A program made the position numbers and the translations under genes. This document shows, one piece after another, positions 34,425-42,836 of a stretch of DNA of 48,446 nt. The stretch covers positions 1 to 48,446 of the forward strand of contig NZ_PDJV01000020.1 of NCBI RefSeq assembly GCF_004116465.1. Reading direction: 5' to 3'. Within the stretch, counting starts at the first letter, position 1. Each line of letters opens with the position of its first letter. The notes beneath the pieces were generated by a model. The model had not been told where the DNA came from. It was given only the letters and a program-made list of their open reading frames with translations, and did no database searches. Source of the DNA: Arcobacter sp. F2176. GTDB lineage: Bacteria > Campylobacterota > Campylobacteria > Campylobacterales > Arcobacteraceae.

Positions 34425-34458
34425 TTAACATAATAAATGTTAATTTTTTACATATCAA
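34425..34458 (-). promoter_or_regulatory. ectA promoter with overlapping palindromic operator
   Basis: On the minus strand, TTGATA (34453-34458), a 17-base spacer and TATTAT (34430-34435) make a near-consensus sigma-70 promoter about 50 bases before ectA. A perfect 7-5-7 inverted repeat TTAACAT-AATAA-ATGTTAA (34425-34443) covers the whole -10 and the start region. A protein bound here would block RNA polymerase. The divergent MerR-type regulator is the natural candidate, though classic MerR sites lie in a long spacer, which is not the case here. Confidence 0.7.
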
Positions 34459-34534
34459 GTGTTTATTATTACATAACTTTCTTAATTTAATCTTAGTTTC
34501 TATGTAATTTAAACATTATTTATAGTAAAAAATG

Positions 34535-34540
34535 TATAAT
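34535..34540 (+). promoter_or_regulatory. -10 element of the MerR-type gene
   Basis: A consensus TATAAT 17 bases before the GTG start, giving a leader of only about 11 bases that still holds the ribosome site AAGGAA. No good -35 is seen at the standard distance. Confidence 0.5.
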
Positions 34541-34557
34541 TGTGAAAAAGGAAATTA

Positions 34558-34896
34558 GTGGCTTTAATAGATAATGACAAGGAAATATTACCTTTAAGTA
34601 GTATTGCAGAACTTTTAGGAACAAAAGTAAGAACTTTAAAAATGTACGAAGACAAAGGACTTTTACCTGAAAAGAAAGAGATTAAAAAACTATATTCAAT
34701 CAATGATACAAAAATGGTCTCTTTTGTTCACTACTTAGCAAGTGTAAAAAAAATAAATGCAAATGGTATAAAATATATTACTGAAATGGTTGAAAATAAT
34801 ATGGATGAGAATAATAAAGCTCTGTTTTTAAATATAGTTGAAGAGAAAATGGAGAAATTATCTACAGATGATATAAAAGATATAGAACTTTTATAA
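34558..34896 (+). CDS. MerR-type regulator divergent from the ectoine operon
   Basis: A 112-residue protein starting at GTG (34558), preceded by AAGGAA. Residues 10-80 form a MerR-type winged helix: LSSIAELLGTKVRTLKMYEDKGLL is the signature helix-turn-helix and the YEDKGL(L/I) turn; LYSINDTKMV starts the second HTH. A short helical tail follows that could dimerise. There is no cysteine effector site, so it is not a metal sensor; it looks closer to HspR-like or minimal MerR regulators. Its divergence from ectA and the operator-like palindrome suggest it controls ectoine synthesis in place of the usual MarR-type EctR; this is inference. The end overlaps the convergent MFS gene by six bases. Confidence 0.85.
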   Translation: MALIDNDKEILPLSSIAELLGTKVRTLKMYEDKGLLPEKKEIKKLYSINDTKMVSFVHYLASVKKINANGIKYITEMVENNMDENNKALFLNIVEEKMEKLSTDDIKDIELL

Positions 34897-36075
34897 AAGA
34901 ACTTTTACAACTTTTTTATAATAAAAAGCGACAAGAATAAAAGCAAAACCTAAAATAATAGTAATAAAACTAAGAGGAATAATATCTGCTAAAATACCAA
35001 TAAAAAATGTGGTAAGTACATTTGATAGCATAAATATCATGTCATTATATGATATTACTCGTCCCAAATATTTGTGCTCAACTCTTTCTTGTATAAAGGC
35101 ATAAGTCATTGACCAAATAGTTGTTGTCGTAAAGCCAGTTAAAAAAACCATGATTAATGCCAAATAAAAATTAAATTGGAAAATCCCCCATAAAATTATA
35201 CCTAAGCCTTGAAAAATAAATAAAAGTGTTAATCTATCTTTATTTACCCAATTTGTAATAATAAATGGACCTACCATAAGCGCCATTGCTCTAATAGCAT
35301 TTGTTATACCTATTGATAAGGGTACTGCTATTACATACTTATACTCATTTTTAGCTAGTAATGTTACTAGTGTATCAAAAGAAGTTAATCCAACTGATGC
35401 ATGGAGCAACAATAAATGTAGAACATGTTTATTACTTTTTATATATAAAAAGCCACCTTTTATCATAGATAAAACTTTCTCTTTTGTATGTACAATTTCT
35501 ACTTTAAATTCAATATTAAAAAAAACCAATATCGCTATAATAAAAAATAAAGAATCTAAAATAATAGCTATCTTAACTCCAAAATAATTTACAACAAGCC
35601 CACTCATTGCCATACCAAAAGCATAAGTAAATGACCAAATAATAGAGTGGATTTCATTTGTCTTTTTTAAAACATCACCAGAGACTATTTTAGGTAACAG
35701 TGTCATTTCTGCAGAAAAAAACATAGAAGCACTACTCATTCTTATAAAAATAAGTATCAACAAAAGCCAAATATCATCTTTATCATTAATAACAAGAAGT
35801 AGTAAGGTCATGCATAATTCTGTACTTAAAAGTGTTAGCATTAGTGGTTTGATTCTGAATCTATCTATAATGGCACCAGATAAAGGCGCTATCACGATTG
35901 CTGGAATAAAGAACATAGCAGTAACAAGTGAAATTATAAAGGCACTAGAGCCAAAATTTACAAGCATAGTATAAATAGCAACATTTGAAAACCAAGCTCC
36001 AAAATAAGCTATTAATTGAAGAATTGAGAGCTTTCTTACAAGTGGATAATTAACTAAAAGTTCTTTATAGTTCAA
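34891..36075 (-). CDS. MFS transporter
   Basis: A 394-residue permease with about 12 hydrophobic helices. The loop 2-3 region PLSGAIIDRFRIKPLMLT carries the MFS motif A variant (G-x-x-x-DR), and the N-terminal half resembles the enterobactin-exporter/MFS_3 type drug and siderophore exporters. The substrate is unknown. It is the last gene of the minus-strand run behind a periplasmic adaptor-like protein, 11 bases downstream, and converges on the MerR-type gene. The adaptor plus permease could form an exporter; no outer-membrane channel gene is present. Confidence 0.85.
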   Translation of the reverse strand: MNYKELLVNYPLVRKLSILQLIAYFGAWFSNVAIYTMLVNFGSSAFIISLVTAMFFIPAIVIAPLSGAIIDRFRIKPLMLTLLSTELCMTLLLLVINDKDDIWLLLILIFIRMSSASMFFSAEMTLLPKIVSGDVLKKTNEIHSIIWSFTYAFGMAMSGLVVNYFGVKIAIILDSLFFIIAILVFFNIEFKVEIVHTKEKVLSMIKGGFLYIKSNKHVLHLLLLHASVGLTSFDTLVTLLAKNEYKYVIAVPLSIGITNAIRAMALMVGPFIITNWVNKDRLTLLFIFQGLGIILWGIFQFNFYLALIMVFLTGFTTTTIWSMTYAFIQERVEHKYLGRVISYNDMIFMLSNVLTTFFIGILADIIPLSFITIILGFAFILVAFYYKKVVKVLL

Positions 36076-36086
36076 GTTTTTCTATT

Positions 36087-36797
36087 TTATTTAAATTCTA
36101 TTTTAACAAGTCTAGAAAATGTTTTAGGATTGGGCACTATTATTTCTACTTTATATGAAGAGATGTGTTTACTATCAGCTACTTCATAAATTTTGTCAAC
36201 TTTCAAATCACTTTTTTTACCATCTAAGTATATTGTTTTATTAGAAATTGAAGCATAATCAGAAATAGGAATATAAATTTCTAATTTGGCTTTACTTAAA
36301 TCTTTTGATTCATATAATAAAGTACCAGGAGTCACATAATCTCCTTTTTTAACACTTATATTATAAATATAAATTTTATCTTCCCACAAGATTTTATTTT
36401 TAATTGTATCTTCAAGATTGGCTATATTTATTATCAAATCACTTTTTGTTGATTCTAAATTTAAAACTTGTATTTTTTGATTATCTTTTTCAAAAGCTGA
36501 TTTTGAAGATATCTTATACAGTCTATTATAATTTTTTTCTTGAATATTTAGCATAGAATCTAAAACTTTTAATTTATTCTTTGTTTGAGCAAGCTCTATT
36601 TTATCAACATTATTATCTATTTCTATAATTTTTGTTTTTTTATTTAGGTATTTTCCCTCTACTTCTTCATTTGTAAAAAGTATTTTTCCACTTACAGCGG
36701 ATTTTACTACAAAACTATCATATGGTTCTAGTTTTGAATAATATTCCATTGCAAATAATAAATGTGCACTTAGAAGAAAAACAGCAACAATTTTCAT
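36087..36797 (-). CDS. HlyD-like periplasmic adaptor
   Basis: A 236-residue protein with a cleavable signal peptide (MKIVAVFLLSAHLLFA). The first half-lipoyl strand VVKSAVSGKIL, a helical hairpin at about residues 70-130 (long Lys/Leu helices around KLKVLDSMLNIQEKNYNRLY) and the second half-lipoyl segment VKKGDYVTPGTLLYES are those of membrane-fusion proteins. It is shorter than usual (300-400) and has no membrane anchor. Such adaptors bridge inner-membrane exporters to outer-membrane channels. The neighbours are batD upstream and an MFS permease downstream. A role beside the flagellum instead of in efflux cannot be excluded. Confidence 0.78.
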   Translation of the reverse strand: MKIVAVFLLSAHLLFAMEYYSKLEPYDSFVVKSAVSGKILFTNEEVEGKYLNKKTKIIEIDNNVDKIELAQTKNKLKVLDSMLNIQEKNYNRLYKISSKSAFEKDNQKIQVLNLESTKSDLIINIANLEDTIKNKILWEDKIYIYNISVKKGDYVTPGTLLYESKDLSKAKLEIYIPISDYASISNKTIYLDGKKSDLKVDKIYEVADSKHISSYKVEIIVPNPKTFSRLVKIEFK

Positions 36798-36807
36798 AAA
36801 TATCCTT

Positions 36808-38283
36808 TTACAAGTCTAAAGTTTCTAATATTTTAATAATCTTATTTTTAGCAATTTTCAAGTCAATAGACTTGTCTTTTTCAAGTTTAAAAATCATTTC
36901 ATCAAGATTTTTATTATATCCAATATAAGGAAGAAGTATCTTCATAATTTCATTTTCATTTTTAGATTTTTTTACTAATTTTATAAGTGGTAAATCGTTT
37001 ATTTGTTTTAAATTCTTTTTAGCTTTAACATAAAAATAAATAGCAAAAGCTATTATTGTCAGAAAAACACCTAAAATGAATGATAATATCATTTTATTTA
37101 AAGATGTTTTATACACTATTTTTTCTTTTACAACTTCTACTTGTTTTTCAGGTTGAGCTATTTCTAAGCCGGAAAAACTCTTTTGTTTTTTTACATTTTT
37201 TACTTTTATTTTATAACTTGGAGTATTTTTGATAACAACTTTTTGAGTAGCTTTATCGAAGTATTTAAGCTGTATTTGTGGTATTTCAAAATCTTTATTT
37301 GCAATTATTGAAAAAGACTTTTTATATGAACCTGTATATTTGTCATTTACAATTTTTGTTTGGATTTTTGGTTTATCTTCAAATATTGTTGCATCTTTGA
37401 TATTCAATTTAATATCATCCATGTCATCAAGGTTCCCAGTTCCATCAATCTCTACTTTAAAAGATAAAGAATCACCTGCAATTATCTCAGTTTTAGAAAT
37501 AGAAGTTTTTATGGAAAAATCACCTACTAAATTAACACCTTTTGGTAATGGTTTAACATCTAAATTAAGAGAGTTAGAGTATATATTTTCTAATTTTTCA
37601 GCTTGCGAAAATAAAGAATAACTAAAAGCATTTTCATCAATTACTTTTGCTTGTATTTTTATAGGATCTATTCTTAACTTACCAGCTTTTTGAGGAGAGA
37701 TTAAGAAGTTTAACTCCTGAACAATAAAGCCATTTTCTTCATAACTTTTGTTTTTCTCATCAATTTTTTTACTCCAAATATCATTAAAAACTGGCATATT
37801 AAAACCTAAATCTGATATTTGTATATCTTTTTTATATTTGAATTTCATATTTAAAATTGCATCTTCACCACTATATAAAGAGGTTTTATTTAATGAAATT
37901 TTAAAATCAAAATTTTTTGAGTTTGTTTTACTTGGAATTACTTCTTTTACAAACTTTTCTTTTGTTTTAAAAGATTTTCCATCAACTTTTATTTCAAAAG
38001 ATGGCAAGGTAAACTCTTTTGTAGGTTTTATTGCATATGTTTTTTTAATCTTATTTACTACATTGCCATTAGTGCTTGTCATTGTTCTACTAGTACCCAA
38101 ATTAGACACTACATAATTATCTATTTTGTCTATCTTAGGAAACTCAACATCTGTACCATCTGCTTGTATTTCAAAAACATAATTTTCATTTAAAATGAAA
38201 TTATCACTTGATTTTACAACAACATTTCCATAAAGAAAAGATGTAAAAATTATTAATATAAAAAGTCTAAAATATAAATTCAT
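36808..38283 (-). CDS. batD: BatD-family protein
   Basis: A 491-residue membrane-anchored periplasmic protein. After a signal peptide (about 1-19) come repeated beta-rich domains (residues 25-350) with the BatD pattern: LNENYVFEIQADG, GKSFKTKEKFVKEV, SLYSGEDAILNMKF and AGDSLSFKVEIDGTGNL. A single membrane helix near 395-418 is followed by a cytosolic tail of about 70 residues. BatD belongs to the aerotolerance operon in Bacteroides and Leptospira, usually with the von Willebrand proteins BatA/BatB, which are missing here. It is three bases after flhA, so it is likely translated with the flagellar genes. Its role here is open. Confidence 0.82.
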   Translation of the reverse strand: MNLYFRLFILIIFTSFLYGNVVVKSSDNFILNENYVFEIQADGTDVEFPKIDKIDNYVVSNLGTSRTMTSTNGNVVNKIKKTYAIKPTKEFTLPSFEIKVDGKSFKTKEKFVKEVIPSKTNSKNFDFKISLNKTSLYSGEDAILNMKFKYKKDIQISDLGFNMPVFNDIWSKKIDEKNKSYEENGFIVQELNFLISPQKAGKLRIDPIKIQAKVIDENAFSYSLFSQAEKLENIYSNSLNLDVKPLPKGVNLVGDFSIKTSISKTEIIAGDSLSFKVEIDGTGNLDDMDDIKLNIKDATIFEDKPKIQTKIVNDKYTGSYKKSFSIIANKDFEIPQIQLKYFDKATQKVVIKNTPSYKIKVKNVKKQKSFSGLEIAQPEKQVEVVKEKIVYKTSLNKMILSFILGVFLTIIAFAIYFYVKAKKNLKQINDLPLIKLVKKSKNENEIMKILLPYIGYNKNLDEMIFKLEKDKSIDLKIAKNKIIKILETLDL

Positions 38284-38285
38284 AA

Positions 38286-40397
38286 TTAAAACTCTAATGT
38301 ACCTTCAATTGAAAAATTAGCTTTAGAATCAAGTTCTGCATGACTTAATACAGCAATTTCTAAGCCAAATTTTTCATAAATTTCAGAAATTCTTTTTCTC
38401 AACACTGGATCTACAACCATAGCAACTTTATTATAACCTTTTGCTTCTACAGTTTTAACTAACTCTTTTGTATGAGTAACTAAGTCATTAATCTCACCAA
38501 TTGATAACAATAACTGTGACGCTCCACCTTTATCTTGAAGCTTACCAATAAAGCCTTGTTCAAGTTCTGGTTTAATAGTAATAATATGTAAAATATTATC
38601 AGTATCTAAATATCTATTAGTAATAAGTCTATACAACTTACTTCTAACATGTTCTAATAATACATCAGGAACTTTAGTATACTCTGCGATATCAGCTACT
38701 GCTTCAATTATTGTTAACATATCTACTATTGGTATACCTTCATGAAGAAGATCTTTTGCAACTTTTAAAAGAGTCCCATGAGAAGTTAATTTCATAGCTT
38801 CATCTACAACTATTGGGAAATCTTTTTTTAATCCATCAACAATATCAACAATATCTTGTCTAGTAAGAATATCTTCCGCATGTCTTTTTATTATCTCAGA
38901 AATATGAGTAGAGATAATAGTTGGAGCATCAACAACTGTAAACCCTTTTAATAATGCATCATCTTTTAAATCAGGATTTATCCATGTGGCATCAAGCCCA
39001 AAAACAGGTTCTTTTACTCTTTTACCATCTAATTGAGCCTTAGAAGTTCCTCCCATAGCAAGAAGTCTATCAACTTCTACACTTGCAACAGCAAGAGGTA
39101 TTCTTTTTAAGAATAAAGAGTATTGATTTGAATTCAAAGTTGCATCATCTGAAATCTTTATTTGAGGAATAATAAATCCTAAATCAGCAGCTACAGTTTT
39201 TCTTATACCTCTAATTTTATCTAATAATTCAGAATTACCCTGAACAAGTTGTAAAAGCCTCATTCCAAGTTTTAATTCTAAAACTTCCATTTTCATAATA
39301 TTATCAATAGTTTCTTTATCGCTTTCTGGCTTAGAAGCTTTATCTTTTTGATCTTTTATTTTTTCTAAAATATCTTGTTTTTCTGTTTCTTGTTTTTTAG
39401 CAAAGAATTTAGTTATACTATTTTCTTTACCTGAATCAACCATATAAATTATATATCCAGTTCCACCCAATAATAAGCCCATAACTATTAGTATACCAGT
39501 TGGGAAACCTGGAATAAATGAAAATAAAATTAAAGTAATTCCAAGTAAAATTAATACTTTAGAATCTTTTACAAGTTGATTAATTGCTTGATCTGCAAAA
39601 TTATCTTTATCAAGATTAGATCTTGTTATAATAATACCCGTTGCTGTTGATAAAATCAAAGCAGGAATTTGAGCAACTAATCCATCTCCAATAGTTAAAA
39701 TAGTGAAAATTCTAGCACTTTCTGAAATACTCAAATCATGTTGAAATACCCCAATTAAAAGCCCACCAATAATATTTACTATTGTGATAATTATCCCAGC
39801 AGTTGCATCACCTTGAACAAATTTTGAAGACCCATCCATTGCCCCATAAAAATTTGCTTCTGCAATTAGTTCATGTCGTCTATCTGTTGCTTCTTTATCA
39901 TCAATAAATCCTGCATTTAAATCAGCATCAATTGCCATTTGTTTACCAGGCATAGAATCAAGTGTAAATCTTGCTGTTACTTCAGCAACTCTTGTAGACC
40001 CTTTTGTAACAACCATAAAGTTAATAAGTACTAAGATAATAAATACAACAATCCCAATTACCATATTTCCACCAACAACAAAGTTACCAAAAGCAGAAAT
40101 AATAGAACTTACAGCATCTGGACCATTATGCCCATCTGTTAAAATTGATCTTGTCGTTGCAATATTTAAAGATAATCTAAATAGTGCAAATATTAAAATA
40201 AGTGTTGGAAAAGTTGTTAAATCAGTAGGTTTTTGTATATACAAACCAATAAGTAAAATTAATAAAGAAATAGACAAAGATAAAATCAAAAAGAAATCTA
40301 ATATAAGTTTCGGTAACGGAACAATTATAATAGACAATATTGCAATAAAAAATATTACTGCAAATAAATCTTTTGAAAATATCTTTCTTATGTTCAT
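38286..40397 (-). CDS. flhA: FlhA, flagellar export gate protein
   Basis: A 703-residue core protein of the flagellar type III secretion system. The N-terminal eight-helix membrane domain (to about 330) has FALFRLSLNIATTRSIL and the FHIPEP-family stretch FTLDSMPGKQMAIDADLNAG in the cytosolic loop. The C-terminal cytosolic domain from about 350 docks chaperone-substrate complexes in a nonameric ring. Length and signatures are normal. It lies 15 bases after flgL, unusual company, since flhA often stands apart in related bacteria. Confidence 0.96.
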   Translation of the reverse strand: MNIRKIFSKDLFAVIFFIAILSIIIVPLPKLILDFFLILSLSISLLILLIGLYIQKPTDLTTFPTLILIFALFRLSLNIATTRSILTDGHNGPDAVSSIISAFGNFVVGGNMVIGIVVFIILVLINFMVVTKGSTRVAEVTARFTLDSMPGKQMAIDADLNAGFIDDKEATDRRHELIAEANFYGAMDGSSKFVQGDATAGIIITIVNIIGGLLIGVFQHDLSISESARIFTILTIGDGLVAQIPALILSTATGIIITRSNLDKDNFADQAINQLVKDSKVLILLGITLILFSFIPGFPTGILIVMGLLLGGTGYIIYMVDSGKENSITKFFAKKQETEKQDILEKIKDQKDKASKPESDKETIDNIMKMEVLELKLGMRLLQLVQGNSELLDKIRGIRKTVAADLGFIIPQIKISDDATLNSNQYSLFLKRIPLAVASVEVDRLLAMGGTSKAQLDGKRVKEPVFGLDATWINPDLKDDALLKGFTVVDAPTIISTHISEIIKRHAEDILTRQDIVDIVDGLKKDFPIVVDEAMKLTSHGTLLKVAKDLLHEGIPIVDMLTIIEAVADIAEYTKVPDVLLEHVRSKLYRLITNRYLDTDNILHIITIKPELEQGFIGKLQDKGGASQLLLSIGEINDLVTHTKELVKTVEAKGYNKVAMVVDPVLRKRISEIYEKFGLEIAVLSHAELDSKANFSIEGTLEF

Positions 40398-40412
40398 ATA
40401 TTAAAAATTTTA

Positions 40413-41531
40413 TTAACTTAAATAGTTAACTAAAGATAATTTGCTTGCCTTGCTAATGCTAGAATAAAGTGATGTATAAATTAACTGTAACTGTTGTGAC
40501 TCAATTGCTACTTTAGTCAAATCTGCGTCATTATTTTGGATTGCTAAAACATCAAAATGAGTAACCTTGGTACTTATTCTTTCTTCTGCCGCTTCAAATG
40601 TCGCATTTCTTGCACCTAATTCTCCATGTGCAGTATTTGCAGCATTCCATGCCTTATTTATATCATCTAAAGCCTTAGACATAGCATCACCATCATTACT
40701 TTTTAAAGCTGCTATAGCATCATCAATAGCATCAAAAGTATTATGTTTTGCAGTAAAAGTTTTTTCACTACCATCTTCATTTTTAGGAAGTTCAGCTATT
40801 TCATGTACCTTATCAGGTGATTCCCCTGTTGTCGTTACTTCAATAAAGTTTTTAGTTGATTTACCATCTTCATCATACTCGACAAGAACAGTCTGTGCTG
40901 CATTTAATTTCCACTCTCTACCATTCTCATCAATTATTCTTTCACCCTCTTCAAAACTTAAAGGTTGTCCAGAAACTCCAGCTGTTGTAGTATATGACAT
41001 AATATCTAATCCTGTAACTCCTCTATCTCTATAAGAGTCTACTTCAACAGCACTTTTTCTTAAAGTTGTGTTACCATTATATGAAACTTTTCCATTTGCA
41101 TCTTGTGTAAAAGCTTGCTTATTAGTCTCAGAACCAGAGAATATATATTCATCTTGAACTCTTTCATTAACCATAGTGTATAAGTTCTCTTTTGCCCCTT
41201 CGATTTGTGTTGCAATAGATTTTCTCGAAATGTCATCATTTGTATCATTTCGACCCTTTATAATCTCTTGTTTAATGGTATCTAATAAATCTTTTATTGA
41301 TGCAAGAGTTGAATCTGATACATCATTTTGTGCTGTAGTATTGTTAATTTGAGTTTTCAATCCACCATAAACATTAAGTTTATCTTCTAAAAACAATTGC
41401 TGAGAATAAACAACCGAATCATCACTCCCATCATCAATTTTCTTTTTTGTACTTTGTTGATAATTAACTCTTAATTGTTGTTGATTCAGTATATCTAATC
41501 TGTATAGGGTTGATCTGTCTGTATTAATCAT
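40413..41531 (-). CDS. flgL: FlgL, hook-filament junction protein
   Basis: A 372-residue flagellin-like junction protein (HAP3). The N-terminal coiled-coil region (MINTDRSTLYRLDILNQQQ and the following DDGSDDSVVYSQQL) and the C-terminal FDVLAIQNNDADLTKVAIES with the end helix match FlgL. The middle (about 140-290) is a variable surface domain. The start overlaps the fliI stop by four bases (ATGA), so production is linked to the export ATPase. FlgL caps the hook before the filament grows. Confidence 0.9.
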   Translation of the reverse strand: MINTDRSTLYRLDILNQQQLRVNYQQSTKKKIDDGSDDSVVYSQQLFLEDKLNVYGGLKTQINNTTAQNDVSDSTLASIKDLLDTIKQEIIKGRNDTNDDISRKSIATQIEGAKENLYTMVNERVQDEYIFSGSETNKQAFTQDANGKVSYNGNTTLRKSAVEVDSYRDRGVTGLDIMSYTTTAGVSGQPLSFEEGERIIDENGREWKLNAAQTVLVEYDEDGKSTKNFIEVTTTGESPDKVHEIAELPKNEDGSEKTFTAKHNTFDAIDDAIAALKSNDGDAMSKALDDINKAWNAANTAHGELGARNATFEAAEERISTKVTHFDVLAIQNNDADLTKVAIESQQLQLIYTSLYSSISKASKLSLVNYLS

Positions 41532-42835
41532 TTAATCACCTCCATAAATTGGTTAAAAATCTGGTTAAAGTCATGTTTTTCAACTGTTCCTTGAAAAAGA
41601 AAGCTTTTTATCTTCTCTCTTTTTGCTAACGCATCATCCAATTCTTTATCCATACCTTGCTTGTAAGCACCAACACGAATTAATATTTCGTTCTCTTTTA
41701 TTAGTGATAATACTCTTTTTAACTTTAAAAATCCATTATAATGTTCAGGACTAACTACTTTATCCATTACTCTTGATGCAGATTTAAGTAAATCTATAGG
41801 AGGATATTGACCTTGTTCTGTTAATTCTCTTGTTAAAACTATATGTCCATCAAGAATTGATCTACTTTGATCTGCGATTGGGTCATTCATATCATCACCA
41901 TCAACTAATACAGTAAAAAATGCGGTTATAGAACCTAATTGTGTATTTCCAGCTCTCTCCATCAATTGGGGCAAAAGAGCAAAAACAGAAGGTGGATATC
42001 CCCTACTCACAGGTGGTTCTCCAATACTAAGTCCTATTTCTCGTTGTGCCATTGCAAACCTTGTAACTGAATCCATCATAAGTAAAACATCATGCCCTTT
42101 ATCCCTAAAAAATTCAGCAATTGCCATAGCTGTAAAAGCACCATACTTTCTCATTAAAGCAGATTCATCAGAGGTTGCAGCAATAATTATTGTATTTTCT
42201 AAATTATTATTTAAATTATAGTGAATAAACTCAGGTATTTCCCTTCCCCTTTCACCTATTAGTGCCACAACTTTTATTTGTGCTTCACATCCTTTTACAA
42301 TCATCCCCATCAAAGTAGATTTACCAACACCACTTCCAGCAAATATACCTACTTTTTGACCTTTCCCAGATGTTAGCATTGAATCTATTGCTTTAACTCC
42401 TGTTGAAAACCTTTCATCAATAATTCCCCTTTCTAAAGCAGGAATTGATAATTTATTTATTGCAGAATTTTGTTCTAAATCCTTTACTTTACCTTTTTTA
42501 TCAATAGGTTCACCTAAGGCATTTACAACTCTTCCTAATAATCCATATCCACTTTTTACGGTTAGTCCATCTTTTTGTAAAAAAACCTTATCATTAATTC
42601 TAAAACCCTCAATAAAAGAAAAAGGTACTATTTTAAACCCATCACTTTCGACAGAAGCAGTCATTCCCAAAACAGTATATAAGTGTTGCTCAGACTCTAT
42701 TTTTACAATATCTCCAACAGCAACTTCTATTCCTACTGCTTTTATTGTAGTGGAACTTATGTGAGTAATTCTTCCAAAAGGAATTATTAAATTATTTTTA
42801 TCAATATTATCTATAAACTTATCTAAATCTGTCAT
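41528..42835 (-). CDS. fliI: FliI, flagellar export ATPase
   Basis: A 435-residue F1-beta-like ATPase. Walker A AGSGVGKST is at about 166-174, followed by ALIGERGREIPEF and the Walker B region VLLMMDSVTRFAMAQREIG. GEPPVSRGYPPSVFALLPQL marks the FliI/SctN family. It energises unloading of substrates from chaperones at the FlhA/FlhB gate. It lies one base after the TPR gene and overlaps flgL by four bases. No FliH or FliJ gene is seen in the window. Confidence 0.96.
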   Translation of the reverse strand: MTDLDKFIDNIDKNNLIIPFGRITHISSTTIKAVGIEVAVGDIVKIESEQHLYTVLGMTASVESDGFKIVPFSFIEGFRINDKVFLQKDGLTVKSGYGLLGRVVNALGEPIDKKGKVKDLEQNSAINKLSIPALERGIIDERFSTGVKAIDSMLTSGKGQKVGIFAGSGVGKSTLMGMIVKGCEAQIKVVALIGERGREIPEFIHYNLNNNLENTIIIAATSDESALMRKYGAFTAMAIAEFFRDKGHDVLLMMDSVTRFAMAQREIGLSIGEPPVSRGYPPSVFALLPQLMERAGNTQLGSITAFFTVLVDGDDMNDPIADQSRSILDGHIVLTRELTEQGQYPPIDLLKSASRVMDKVVSPEHYNGFLKLKRVLSLIKENEILIRVGAYKQGMDKELDDALAKREKIKSFLFQGTVEKHDFNQIFNQFMEVIK

Positions 42836-42836
42836 T

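Noticed and set aside
40567-41034. Plus-strand frame opposite flgL of about 155 codons
   Set aside because: It is an antisense shadow of flgL with hydrophobic, serine-rich translation and no ribosome site; similar shadows opposite clpA, flhA-batD and ruvB were dropped for the same reason.
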